From the NCBI GenBank assembly GCA_900491605.1, contig UESW01004762.1, positions 1 to 64,000 on the forward strand: a DNA stretch of 64,000 nt, given 5' to 3'. This document shows, in pieces, positions 1 to 10,660 of this stretch; within the stretch, counting starts at the first letter, position 1; the number at the start of each line of letters is the position of its first letter. The notes under the pieces are model-generated. The model was not told the origin of the DNA, searched no databases, and was given only the letters and a program-made list of their open reading frames with translations. Position numbers and translations under genes: made by a program. The DNA is from Calamus simplicifolius (lineage: Eukaryota > Streptophyta > Magnoliopsida > Arecales > Arecaceae).

Positions 1-55
1 AGGGCTTGGATCGATCGCAACCGTCGGATCATCGCCGATTATTTTCAGAAAATAT

Positions 56-1040
56 AATTTATATTAGTTATAATAATTAAAAAAATATTGCGACGCATTA
101 GCAACGCATTTTCTTAAAACTTAATTTTTACGGTAAAAATAATTTTTAATATTGCGACGCATGTATTGCATCGCAATGTTTTTAGAAAAATAAATGTAAT
201 TAAAAAATTTAAAAAAATATTACGACGCAATGCATGCATCGCAATTATTTTTCAAAAAATATAAATTTAATCAGTTACAAATATTTAAAAAATATTGCGA
301 CGCATTTGCGATGCAATTTTTCAAAAAATTTAATTTTATCTATTAAAATATTTTAAAAATATTGTGACGCATTTGCGATGTAATTTCCTAGAATGTTTAA
401 ATAATATTCCTAGAGAAAACAAATTTTAATATTGCGACGCATTCAATGCGTCGCAATGTTTTTAAGAAAATAAATGTAAGAAAAAAATTTAAAAAAATAT
501 TGCGACGCAATATATGCATCGTAATTATTTTAGATAATATAAATTTTATCAGTTGTAAATATATTAAAATATTGCAATGCATTTGCGACGTAATTTCCTA
601 GAAAATAATAATAATTTTCCTAGAGAAAATAATTTTTAATATTGCAGCGCACTTGTTGCGTCGCAATGTTTTAAAGAAATATAAATGTAATAAAAAAATT
701 TTATAAAAAACCTGCGATGCAATATATGTGTCGCAATTATTTTTAGAAAATATAATTTATTATAAATATTTAAAAAATATTGCGATGCATTTGCGATGTA
801 ATTTCTTAGAAAATAAAAATTATTTTCCAAGAGAAAATAATTTTTAATATTGCAATGCATTTATTGCGTCGCAATTTTTAAGAAATTTAAATGTAATAAA
901 AAAATTAAAAAAATATTGCGACAATAAATGCATCGCAATTATTTTTAGAAAATATAAATTTTATCAGTTATTAATATTAAAAAATATTGTGATGCATTTG
1001 CGATGCAATTTCCTAGAAAATAAAAATTATTTTCTCGCCG
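56..1040. repeat. Left subterminal repeat region of the CACTA element
   Basis: A very AT-rich stretch punctuated every 20-60 bases by variants of ATTGCGACGCATT and TGCGTCGCAAT in both orientations (for example near 93, 155, 222, 296, 433, 505 and 778). Longer units of about 100-200 bases, with TTTCCTAGAAAAT and AAATGTAAT blocks, are themselves repeated, for example around 400-600, 600-800 and 830-1030. Such short motifs in direct and inverted orientation near the ends are the known subterminal repeats bound by CACTA transposases. CpG-containing motifs could make binding methylation-sensitive, which is inference. Short ORFs here are chance. The first 55 bases hold no recognised repeat. Confidence 0.85.
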
Positions 1041-1066
1041 GACATTGGCGCCAAGTTAGCGACTCA

Positions 1067-1218
1067 TTAGCGACGCAACTAGTTGCGTCGCTAAGTTTTG
1101 CATAAAAAAATAAAAAAGAAAAAGTAGCGATGGATTAGCGACGCATTGTTGCGTCGCTAATCCATAAAAAAAAAAAATAGCGAGTGATTAGCGACGCATA
1201 TATTGCATCGCTAATCAC
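1067..1218. repeat. Three consecutive GCGACGCA palindromes (hairpins)
   Basis: Three inverted repeats are built from the subterminal motif. 1067-1094 is a perfect 28-base palindrome, half-site TTAGCGACGCAACT. 1131-1164 has 15-base arms TGGATTAGCGACGCA with a 4-base loop. 1184-1218 has arms around TGATTAGCGACGCA with one mismatch and a TATA-containing centre. They lie between the dispersed subterminal repeats and the GC-rich block, about 60 bases apart centre to centre, separated by A-runs. Confidence 0.85.
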
Positions 1219-1239
1219 CACTATTTAAAGCACTATTTA

Positions 1240-2110
1240 AAGCATTGTCGCCCCCCCCCCCCCGCCGCTTCCCTTCTCTTCTTCTTCCTTTTCCTACCCT
1301 AGCCGTCGCCGTCCGTCCGCTCCTCTGGCTGCCCCCGTCTTCTCTTCCGGCGGAAGCTCCCCCCACTCCGGCGGCGTCCCCTCGCGACCGAGGTAAGCTC
1401 GTCCTCCTTCGTCTTCTCCGGCCACGGCCGCTGCCGTGGCCGTCTTCTCCGACCACGCCGCTGCCGTGGCCGGCCCTGGCCTGGCCACGGTGGCCAGGCC
1501 ACAAAAAAAAATTTTGGGGGGGGGGGGTTTCCCGACCCCCCCCCCTCGTCTTCTCCGGCCACGGCCCGTGGCCGGCAGTGGCCTGGCCACGGTGGCCAGG
1601 CCACAAAAAAAAATTACAGTTTAGGGGGGGTTTTCCCCAACCCCCCCCCCCTTTTCCCTTCTTCTCCGGCCACGGCCGTGGCCTTCTTCTCCGGCCACGG
1701 CCTGGCCACGGTGGCCAGGCCACCAAAAAAAAAATTGACAGTTTGGGGGGGTTTTCCCCAACCCCCCCCCTTCGTCTTCTTATCTTCTCCGGCCATCTTG
1801 CTGCCGTGGCCTTCTCCGGCCACAGGCACGGCTGCTGCCGTGGCCGGCGTGGCCTGGCCACGGTGGCCAGGCCACCAAAAAAAAAATTAATGGGGGGGGG
1901 GTTTCCCCACCCCCCTCCCGTTCGTCCTCTGGCCACGGCCATTGCCGTGGCCGGCCGTGGCCTGGCCACGGTGGCCAGGCCACCAAAAAAAAAATAGTTA
2001 GGGGGGGCCCCCCCTCCCGTTGTCTTCTCCGGCCACGGTGGCCAGACAAAAAAAAAAAAAAAATAAAAAGGTAACAGCTAGGGGGCTTTTCCCCCACCCC
2101 GGCCCCTTCA
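1240..2110. repeat. GC-rich hairpin minisatellite with G-, C- and A-runs
   Basis: A tandem array of irregular 100-150 base units. Each contains the near-perfect palindrome with arms GGCCTGGCCAC and GTGGCCAGGCC around a single G, at 1478-1500, 1580-1602, 1699-1721, 1851-1873 and 1959-1981, with a degenerate copy near 2029. Each palindrome is followed by a run of 8-10 A, a run of G, TTTTCCCC or similar, a run of C, then CTTCTCCGGCCACGG. The block is far more GC-rich than its AT-rich surroundings. Long open frames on both strands (about 250 codons each) are proline/arginine/glycine-rich products of the repeat, not credible genes. Confidence 0.85.
1245..1397 (+). promoter_or_regulatory. Possible 5' noncoding exon/leader of the CACTA transcript
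   Basis: The sequence changes abruptly from AT-rich to a C/T-rich stretch (CTTCCCTTCTCTTCTTCTTC, then CCTACCCTAGCCG) that resembles a plant 5' untranslated region. It is followed by CGACCGAGGTAAGCTC near 1387-1402, which fits an exon-AG/GTAAGC-intron donor. If real, it is a first noncoding exon upstream of the transposase, with the minisatellite inside the first intron. No TATA box is clear. This is an inference from composition and one splice-like site. Confidence 0.3.
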
Positions 2111-3540
2111 ATTAAAAAAAAAATAACACTCATAAAAAAAATTAACTAAAAAAATTAGATTCTATCATATTTTATTTTTTAAAATATTTTCAAATAATTT
2201 GATGATAAATATAAAAAACTATAAATATATTTTTAAAACATGGGAAACTTAATTTTTTTTAAAAAAGTAACAGCTAAGGGGGTTTTCCCGACCCCCCGGC
2301 CCCTTCAAAAAATTTTAACACTCATGAAAAAAAATTAACTAAAAATTTAGATTCTATTATATTTTATTGTTATTAAAAATATTTTCAAATAATTTGATGA
2401 TAAATATTAAAAAAAATATGACCACTAATCTAATTTTTTATTACATTAGTTATAAATTAATTAATTTATGTCATTAGTCGGAGCTCTTTGGATAGACTGA
2501 TTGTTATGTCTTGATTATGCAATAATATTTGTAATGCTAGATAGAAAGTCTTGTTGTATTATTATTTAATTTGTAGAATGTTTATGCAATAATTAATTTA
2601 AGCAGAATGTTTGCAATAATATTTGTGCATTTGTAGTTATTTACAATTGTTATGTCTTGATTATTTACATTCTGCTTCAAATTGAATGATGCATTAAATT
2701 ATGTAATGCTAGATAGAAAGTCTTGTTGTATTATTATTTAATTTGCAGCAACAAATTAGTAGTTTCAATGATTTATATTTTAGTCTTCACAAACATTTGT
2801 ATTCGACACAATAATCTTAAGAAGTCAGTGACTATATATAGAACACTATTCCTATATGTATAATTGACAAGAAGTTAAGAATAACAAGCATAAGTTCGAT
2901 TGTCTTCGGACTTTCATATTATTAATCACAGCACTATAACCTTTAGACCCGTTTGAGAATTTGTAAGCCTTAGTCTTGCAAATTCTCAAATTGTCCTGGT
3001 GGACAGTTTGGGAATATTTTTTGCGATATGTTAGTCTGCTATTAATCATCGTTGGGTGAGATTGCGGTTTGTATTTGCTCATACGTTCTCCTAGTGTGGC
3101 TTATATGCCACACATTTAGGAGAACATATGGGAAATGCTGCCGAAATTTCAACGTAACCGATCGATGATAATTAATAGCAGAATAACATATCACAAAAAA
3201 TATTCTTGAATGGGATAGGGCCTTACCTTTTAGACATGGAGTGAAGGTAGAATTAATTTAGGACACTTGAATGCTTGTGAAGTCTCATGATTAAACGGAC
3301 CGCCTTGCGGCCCGACCCGAACTCAAGCCCTAGCATTAGCCTGGCATGAACCTGTGCCTCGGTCCTTGCTAGCACCAAGGATCGTAGCCGTGGCCGGCCT
3401 TGCAGGGTAGGGACCTTAGTTGTCTAAAAAAAATTGGTTAGTTATAAATGATTTAAATGGTTGTTATTAACCTTAGTTGTGTAAAAGAAATAATTTAGTT
3501 ATATATTTAGTAATACTAATATAGTTTTATAATGTGGTTT
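2065..3540 (+). other. Noncoding leader of the CACTA element with local duplications
   Basis: No credible gene. 2069-2216 and 2263-2410 are two copies of one segment of about 150 bases, each with AACAGCTA, a G-run, TTTTCCC, a C-run, GGCCCCTTC and AATAATTTGATGATAAATAT. A second duplication of about 45 bases, starting AATGCTAGATAGAAAGTC, lies near 2535 and 2703. 3290-3420 is GC-richer (GCCCGACCCGAACTCAAGCC). The stretch is probably 5' intron or leader of the transposase gene. Confidence 0.55.
3080..3130. repeat. Hairpin in the transposase leader
   Basis: The left arm CATACGTTCTCCTAGTGTGG (3080-3099) pairs with CCACACATTTAGGAGAACATATG (3108-3130). There is one mismatch and a small bulge, with a loop around TTATAT. 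It lies about 450 bases upstream of the tnpD-like reading frame. Its role is unknown. Confidence 0.75.
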
Positions 3541-3580
3541 CCTTTAATGGTTTACCAGAAATTGTATAAGTCGGTCAAAA

Positions 3581-6500
3581 ATGAGCGGGGCTCGCTCGTG
3601 GATGTATGCAAGGATAAAAGATGGCTTGCTTAATCCAGATTTTCTGAATGGATTGGAAGAATTTATCGCATTTGCATGTAGCCAACCTGGATGGATAGGA
3701 TTAGGTGCCCATGCAACTTCCACAGGTGTCAGAATAAAGCCTACAGAGATGTCGAAACTGTTAAGGTGCATTTGTGTAAAAAGGGGTTTGTTCCTGATTA
3801 CGATGTTTGGTACTGTCATGGTGAACCAGAGGAAATTCCAGCATTGTTACAAGCCAACAAGTGTCAATTCCCGTAGATGAACCATTTGTGAATTTAAACA
3901 CATATGAAGAAATGGTGATGAATGCATCGGGTAATGAATTCAATCAGAATACATTTATGGAAGAACCAAATCCAGATGCACAACAATTTTATGATATGTT
4001 GCGTGCTGCAAATCAAGAATTGTATCCTGGTTGTGAGGGTCATTCCCAGTTGTCTACGGCTGCTCGGTTGTTGAATATTAAGGCAGAACATCGATTATCA
4101 GAAAAGGCATTCAATTCTGTAGCTGGGTTAATCAAGGAAATTTTGCCAAATGATAATGTTGTAGCAGATAGTTTTTACTCAACGAAGAAGTTGTTGCGTG
4201 GGCTTGGGCTCCCAGTTAATAAGATCGATTGTTGCTTGAACAATTGTATGATATATTGGGGTGAAGACTCGAGCTGAGATGGTGTAAGATTTGTGGGCAA
4301 TCGAGGTACAAAAACAGCGAAGGAGGAGCTAGTACAAGTAGGAGGAAAAGTGTTCCTTACAAGAGGATGCATTACTTTCCTCTTACTCCACGCCTGCAGA
4401 GATTATACAGATCTGAGGCTACAGCTGCTGATATGAGATGGCATGCCGAACATGAATCTAAAGAGGATGAAATGCGGCATCCATCAGATTCAAAAGCTTG
4501 GAAGCATTTCAATGAAATCATCCTGATTTCGCTGAAGATATAAGGAATGTGAGATTAGGTCTTTGTACCGATGGCTTCCAACCATTTGGTCAAGCGGGGC
4601 AACAGTATTCATGTTGGCCTGTGATACTGACTGTATATAACCTTCCTCCATGGAAGTGCATGAAAGATACTGCAATGTTTTTGAAGTTTTGGTTCCAGGA
4701 CCATCAAATCCAAAGGAAAAGATTGATGTCTTCTGCAACCGTTGGTGGCCGAATTGAAAATGTTGTGGGAAACAGGAGTCGTAGCCTACGACATTTCTAT
4801 GAAACAAAATTTCATCATGAGAGCTGCTTTGATGTGGACAATAAGTGACTTCCCGGCATATGCAATGTTGTCTGGTTGGAGCACTGCTGGACGTCTGGCA
4901 TGCCCTCATTGCATGTATGATTCGGATGCATTTACATTGCAGAAGAGTGGTAAGCAGTCATGGTTTGATAATCATAGGAAGTTCTTGCCCCAAATCATCC
5001 TTACAGGCGTAACTTGATCGCCTTCCGGAAGAACAAAGCAGTCACAAAATTGCCGAACCGGTTAGGTCCGGCACGGATATATTTGATACTATAGAGCATT
5101 TGGGGTTGAGGTATGCTTGGGAACCCGATGCAGATAGAATAAATGGCCGTATATGTAAAGAACATAACTGGAAGAAGAGGAGTATATTTTGGGATTTGCC
5201 TTATTGGAGCACAAATCTCATCCGGCACAACTTGGATGTTATGCATATCGAGAAAAATTTCTTTGATAACATATTTAACACGGTGCTAAACATCCCGGGA
5301 AAAACCAAAGACACTGCAAAGTCAAGAGAAGAACTTAATCAGTATTGCAGAAGAGGTGATTTGAGGAGGAGTGCCGACGGGACCTATCCTAAAGCCTGTT
5401 ACACTCTTGACAGAAATTCACGAGAAGTTTTATGTAACTGGCTTAGAGGGTTAAAATTTCCAGATGGTTATGCCTCAAATATCGGTAGGTGTGTGGACAT
5501 GCATAAGCTCAAGTTGTTCGGCATGAAGAGTCACGACTGTCATGTTTTCATGCAACGGTTATTGCCTATAGCTTTTCGTGAGTTGCTTCCGCAACATGTC
5601 TGGAAGGCATTGACAGAGCTCAGCTTGTTCTTCAAGGAGTTGTCTGCCACAGTCATTACTTCTGCATCCATGGCAAGGCTTGAGGAGGAAATTCCAATTA
5701 TTTTATGCAAGCTGGAGCGAATATTTCCTCCCAGTTTTTTTGACTCAATGGAGCATTTACCGGTTCACTTGCCATACGAAGCGAGCATAGCTGGTCCCGT
5801 GCAGTATCGCTGGATGTATCCTTTCGAGAGGTAAATATATACATCATTAAGACATATTGACATTTCAAATATTATTTCATTGCGAGAAAATTGGTTAATT
5901 TTTTGTCTCAACTTTACATATAGGTACCTTAAGAAGTTAAAAAATAATGTGCGTAATAAGGCAAGGGTTGAAGGTTCTATATGCAATGCACACTTGGTCG
6001 AAGAAGTTTCAGCTTTTGCCTCGCATTACTTTGAGGGTCACGTCCACACGAGGAGCCGAAATCTTGGTCGTAACGATGACGTATGTGTGGACGAAGGAGA
6101 ACCTAATGACGGTAGAATATCAATTTTTAAAGGTATCGGCCGTTCATTTGGGGGGCAGAAGTCAAGAAATCTTAGCGATATGGAGTATAATGCAGCACAT
6201 TATTATATCCTAATGAACTGTAGAGAAGTCGATCCATATATTGAGTAAGTGTATACTTCAATGCTTAATTGGAACTTCTAATTTAAATTAATATACCATA
6301 ATATTTAATTGCTAACATTAGTTTTAATCCTTATCATCCCATAAGGATGTATTGTGATAGACAACGACAGATGAATCCCGACATCAGTCAAGTTGCAATT
6401 GGACAGAAGTTAGAAACGGAGTTCGCTTACTGGTTTTATGAATTTGTGAGTAGTATCACTCAATCAATTTCAGTAATGGCTTTAATTTTTCGAATTGGTT

Positions 6501-7256
6501 GTGAATAGCTTATTAATTTATAGGTAAACGGTCCATGGTCCCCAACCGATAATATTTTCATTAAATGTCTATCGCAATGGCCATTGAAGACCGTAACAAC
6601 CTCTACTGGCTATTTTGTTAATGGGTACAAATTTCAGATTGAACGATTAGCAGCTTCAAGAGGCACGCAGAACTGGGGCGTGTGTGTTAAAGGAGAAAGT
6701 GTTGGAGCAAATATGCAGGATTATTACGGAAAGTTAGTAGAGGTGGTTGAAGTTGAATATCCCGGTTGGCCTATGAAACGAACCATTGTTTCGTTGCGAT
6801 TGGTTCGATCCGACAGTTCCTGTGGGCAAAAGGGTTCATAACGACTACAATTTGGTTGAAGTGAACCATCGACGAAGATTGCAGAAATATGACCCATTCA
6901 TCCTTGCATCCCAAGCTCAGCAAGTGTTTTACTGCGGATATCCAAGTTTGCGCAACGACAAGCGAGATTGGTGGGCAGTTTCTAAAATCGTCCCACGTTC
7001 AACAATCTTATTAGAGGAGAGTTCATCAAGTCAATCAGCCGAGTGCCCTGCATTTCAAGAGGATGAGATGGAAATGCATGCAATTGAGGACGACACAAGG
7101 GCTCCTGAAACATCACTTAGAGATCCAAATGGTGATGTCCAAGAAATTGCGGATGCAAATGTTCGGTTTCCTTCCGATGATAATGAAACTGAATCGCAGT
7201 CCGATACGGCATCGGATGTTGAACCAACATTTCACGAAACAAATGACACCGATTAA
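3581..7256 (+). pseudogene. tnpD-like CACTA transposase gene, frameshifted
   Basis: This would encode the catalytic transposase that excises and reinserts the element. Visible in order: a transposase-associated domain near 3590-3850 (RSWMY, FACSQPGW, CPCNF, HLCKKGF, WYCHGEPEE); the Transposase_21/TNP2 core near 4370-5300 (LTPRLQRLY, DMRWHAEHES, RLGLCTDGFQPFG, CWPVILTVYNLPPW, CPHCMYDSDAF, HNLDVMHIEKN); a DUF4218-like segment near 5470-6070 (DVHKLKLFGMKSHD-type, VWKALTELSLFFKELS); and a DUF4216-like segment near 6560-6990 (YYGKLVEVVEVEYPGWP, CDWFDPTVPVGK). GT-AG introns fit at 5831-5923, about 6245-6321 and 6446-6523. The stop is at 7254-7256, after an acidic, S/T-rich tail. Frame changes near 3695, 3850, 4270, 4530, 4730, 5010 and 6790 break the protein, so this copy is dead unless some are sequencing errors. 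The ATG at 3581 is chosen because the RSWMY motif follows at once. Confidence 0.85.
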
Positions 7257-7359
7257 ACATAGAGGTTTTTTAAATTCAAATTTATTTTATAAGTGGTAAA
7301 TTTTTACATAGTCAATCATTAATCATAATTTAATTGCATGAATCTTTAGTATTTTCAGT

Positions 7360-8888
7360 ATGACGGGCAGAGGTAGATCTACCGACGACATACGGAGTGA
7401 GGAGACGTAGCCCTGCTGCATCAGATCACATGAGCTTTGGAGATGGAGAGTTCGGATCTCCACACATCGCATAGCCATCGATCTCTTCAGCAGTTGGCGG
7501 TGATCCTGCATTGGTATTACCATCCAGCCGATCGGCACATACCTCCGAGAGTTCTTCCACCATCGGCCGCACCATACTTCGACTTGATGCTCATGGGCTG
7601 TAAGTATATACTAATTAAAAATATATGTTTATATTTTTAAGTCAATTACTTATAAACATGCATTTTTTTAATAGATTTATTGAGCAGCATCATGTATCCA
7701 GCCACATCAGCGCCGTATTTCAGAGGCGTGCAGATCCCAGTGGCTACGATTGGCGCCACGTATCTCCAGCCACGAGGGAGTTTTATTTTTCTGAGTTTCA
7801 GGTAAACTTATTAAATATAATTTATCACTGATATAATCTTAATAAATTCTGAAACTAACTGTTTATTTTAATGCAGAAAAAGTTTACGTGGGACCCTGCC
7901 AGCCATGATGCCATTAGGGCAGCATGGGAGGCTCTGACGGGACGCCGATACTCCGACATGCTTCATCGTTGGAGGTCATCGGGTCAGCGTCCTGCGCATG
8001 TGCCAGAGGGTATTTGGCACGAGTGGCAGCAGGCCTGGCAGTCCGATGGCTGGTGCAGGAGGTCCGCATCAGCCAGCACGAACCGTCGATCCGAGAAGGG
8101 CAGTCCTGGCATGGGTCTCTCCCGCCATACTTCGGGCTCCATTTCGATTCAGGAGCACAGACGGCGTATGGTAAGAAAACATAAATATTTTAATTACTAA
8201 TTTAGTTATTTACAAATATTTGTATTAATATCAATTTTTTTATTATTATAGTCTGAGCAGGAGGGCGGAGATCCTGGTGAGTTTCGTCTATTCAGGGCGA
8301 CACACACAGGAGGGACGGTTCCTGGGTCGACACGCGATCACGGGAGGTTGCGGTAAGAAATTATATTATATAGTATCTGTTTAATTTCTAAAATTTTATT
8401 TTGAGAAATTTATTAACTCATTTATTATTGATTTTATAATTCAAAGACACGAGTCGAGGAGCTTCGCTCCAGGCATCGCAGGTCGACTCCACTGATGGGG
8501 AGACGCCCGTCGAACTCTCAGCAGAGGAGAGTCGCGTGTGTTTTTGGAGGCTGTTGGTGCCCAGCCGCGAGACCGCAGGGTCTATGGTCTGGGCACTAGA
8601 GCTTCTGCATATTTTCCCCATCAGGCCTCCAGCTCGCAATTTTCTGGTGATATTCCTGCCGAGCGTTTAGACGACATTCGGAGATCTATTGCGGAGGTGG
8701 TTCAGCAGGACGTTCGTCAGGAGGTTCGGTAGGAGGTTCGGCAGGAGGTCAAGAACGAGTTCGAGCAGCGTATGCGAGGCCGGGATCAGGAGCTTGCAGA
8801 CGTGCGAGATCAGATGCGTCATTTGCAGGATATGGTTAGCCGCTTGTCGCAGGGTCTCCAGCCTCCACGTCATCGCTCAGATTCTTGA
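7360..8888 (+). pseudogene. Second CACTA gene, plant Transposase_24 (tnpA-like) protein, broken
   Basis: This starts 103 bases after the tnpD-like stop, on the same strand. A first exon begins ATGACGGGCAGAGGTAG. Later exons are bounded by splice-like sites: TAATAG/ATTTATTGAGCAGC near 7674, TTTCAG/GTAAAC near 7800, TGCAG/AAAAAG near 7875, CGTATG/GTAAGA near 8170, TTATAG/TCTGAG near 8251, TTGCG/GTAAGA near 8353 and TTCAAAG/ACACG near 8446. The translation matches the plant transposase (Ptta/En/Spm, Transposase_24) family: WRHVSPATREFYFSEFQ, KKFTWDPASHDAIRAAWEA, RYSDMLHRWRS, PEGIWHEWQQAW. The C-terminus is an E/R/Q-rich probable coiled coil (EVVQQDVRQEVR, then MRGRDQELADVRDQMRHLQD) with an in-frame TAG near 8730. 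Exon 1 is also shifted. The product class is known to bind subterminal repeats in related elements; that role here is inferred. Confidence 0.75.
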
Positions 8889-9603
8889 TGTATTTTTTTT
8901 CTTTTTTATGTTGTACATGAAAACTTCAAAATTTTAATATATGAAATATTTTTGAAAATTGATTATTGTTTGGATCAATATGAGTGAAGAATGTTTCTAT
9001 CAATATTTAAATTAATGAAATTGTATTAACCGTTTTAATTTTTATTTTATATTTTTAAAAAATTAAATTTACGATGTATTAGCGACTAAAATTGCATCGC
9101 TAATATTTTTAAAATATTATTATTAAATATTGCAATGCAATGACCTGGCGTCGCAATAATTTAAAAAAAAATTAATAGCGACGCATTAGCGACTCAAATT
9201 GCATCATTTTTATATCTAAAATATTTTAATAAATATTGCGACGCAATGACCTTGCATCGTAATATTTTAAAAAAAAGTTTATTTGTGATGCATTAGCGAC
9301 TCAAATTGCATCGCTATTATATCAAAAATATTATTATTAAATATTGCGATGCAATTGAGTGTGTTTCAATATTTAATAATAATTTTAAATATTAAAAATT
9401 AATTTTAAATTTAGCGACACATTTGGATGCATCGCAATATTGCGACGCAATGTTGCGTTGCAAAGAGTCGTAATATTGCGATGCAATTGCGACAAATGGA
9501 TATTGCAACGGACATCTGAGCGACGCCGTCATTGCGTCGCTATTGCATCGCAATAGCATATTTAGCGACGCAATTGCGACGCATTTGGGCATCGTAATAT
9601 TTT
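8889..9603. repeat. Right subterminal repeat region of the CACTA element
   Basis: After about 180 AT-rich bases of likely 3' untranslated sequence, motifs such as GCGACGCATTAGCGACTC and ATTGCATCGC recur from 9068 to the terminus, spaced roughly 30-60 bases apart and densest at 9410-9600. They use the same GCGACGCA core as the left end, in direct and inverted orientation. Confidence 0.85.
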
Positions 9604-9618
9604 ATTTTTCTTGTAGTG
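9604..9618. repeat. Right terminal inverted repeat of the CACTA element
   Basis: ATTTTTCTTGTAGTG is the reverse complement of CACTACAAGAAAAAT, the conserved terminus of plant CACTA elements. The mate is outside the window. GAT follows at 9619-9621. Confidence 0.9.
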
Positions 9619-9868
9619 GATGAAAAAATAGAATAGTTAGCTCTCCAGCTAACTAGATAAAAAGTTAAATAAATCATGATAAAAAGTAGCTAGCTTCCTA
9701 GCTAACTGAATCCATCATTCACACGCCCAAGAGAGAAAGGAGTTAGCTTCCCAGCTAACTAAATTCAAATATAATGGGAACCGTCCAAGGGAGAAGCTAG
9801 CTCTCCAGCTAGCTTGATTTGAAGACAATTCGGCCAAGAAGAAAATCTGCAAGAATCAAGTTAGCTTC
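9619..9868 (-). repeat. Fragment of Sirevirus-like element A 3' LTR (U3 array)
   Basis: This lies between the CACTA terminus and the gypsy element. It holds copies of the 20-base palindromic motif AGTTAGCTCTCCAGCTAACT (9635-9654) and variants near 9690, 9740 and 9798. The same motif array fills 18152-18620 and 30770-31940. It is continuous with 18152 once the gypsy element and one GCTTC copy are removed. The rest of this LTR lies left of the CACTA insertion, outside the window. Confidence 0.8.
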
Positions 9869-10366
9869 TGTCACGCCCCAGGCCCAAATATTGGGCTAGG
9901 GTGACAATCCGCCGCGTGCCGGGCACGCAAGGCGTCACCATATTTTTCAACATAAAGCACCATTATAAATAAAAACCAAGTCAAATACAATAATAAAAGT
10001 TTTGGGCTAACACCCTTACACACCACAATAATAAAGTCTGGGCATCAAGCCCTACACATATGTAATATTGGGGCTACAACAAAATAATGGTCTTGTTTTA
10101 TTTAATAGAAGATCCATCACGCCACCAATCCATCTTCAACCTCGTAGCTCTGATAAAAACATTGTAAGAATTTTGTGAGCTTACACTCAGTAAGTAAACC
10201 ACGTTATACAGTCAAATCATAGCATAACAGTCAATAAGCACATAATAATTTGCATGCTTAAACATTCCACAAATACTCAAACATGCAATGTAAGTAAACC
10301 CACTATTTATACTCTCAATGGTAACTGTAAATATGACCCACGGCCCTGCAATATCTCAATAGTGTA

Positions 10367-10540
10367 TCCCCCCTACTGAAAGGGTCGAAATACCATAGTG
10401 TACCAACAAGCATCCCCCCTACTGAAAGGGTCGAAATACCAGGGTATACCAACAAGCATCCCCCCTACTGAAAGGGTCGAAATACCAGGGTGTACCAACA
10501 AGCATCCCCCCTACTGAAAGGGTCAAAATACCAGGGTCAC
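10367..10540. repeat. 46-base tandem repeats in the gypsy LTR
   Basis: Four units contain CCCCCCTACTGAAAGGGTCG followed by AAATACCAGGGTGTACCAACAAGCAT, with minor variation. The matching array in the other LTR is at 16378-16550 and also has four units. Each unit has a short CCCTACTGAAAGGG inverted repeat. Confidence 0.85.
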
Positions 10541-10561
10541 GCCATGTCAAAATCCACCAGA

Positions 10562-10660
10562 ACACATACTCTATATGTGTGATGCCACATCATAGAACCA
10601 GAACACATCCTCTAGATGTGTAGGTGGCATAAACAAGCAGAACACGTCCTCTAGACGTGT
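10562..10660. repeat. Three covarying hairpins in the gypsy LTR
   Basis: Inverted repeats lie at 10562-10580 (ACACATA/TATGTGT), 10603-10621 (ACACATC/GATGTGT) and 10642-10660 (ACACGTC/GACGTGT), about 40 bases apart. The arms differ between copies, but always in paired positions. The other LTR has the same three at 16574-16592, 16615-16633 and 16654-16672. Confidence 0.85.

Larger units (their letters stand above)
1..9618 (+). mobile_element. CACTA (En/Spm) DNA transposon, left end outside window
   Basis: The right terminus is read directly: the sequence ends TTTTTCTTGTAGTG at 9618, the reverse complement of the CACTACAAGAAAAA start typical of plant CACTA elements. The interior holds a tnpD-like transposase (3581-7256) and a second transposase-associated gene (7360-8888), both on the + strand. 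Both flanks carry many short GCGACGCA/TGCGTCGC subterminal repeats, the expected transposase binding zone of this superfamily. The left CACTA terminus is not in the window, although subterminal repeats start by about base 95, so it probably lies shortly upstream. The 3 bases after the terminus are GAT (9619-9621), a candidate target duplication that cannot be confirmed. The right flank is the U3 array of a Sirevirus-like LTR, so the element inserted there. Several frameshifts make this copy non-autonomous now. Confidence 0.93.

Noticed and set aside
1..60. Left terminus of the CACTA element
   Set aside because: No CACTACAAGAAAA-like start within the window; the first bases look like element interior or flank and the end must lie upstream.
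1211..1997. Long open frames of about 250 codons on both strands in the GC-rich block
   Set aside because: They translate a hairpin minisatellite with homopolymer runs; both strands are open because stop codons are rare in GC-rich repeats. No domain.
10367..10540. CRISPR-like array of repeats
   Set aside because: Plant LTR tandem repeats; no variable spacers, no cas genes, units contiguous.
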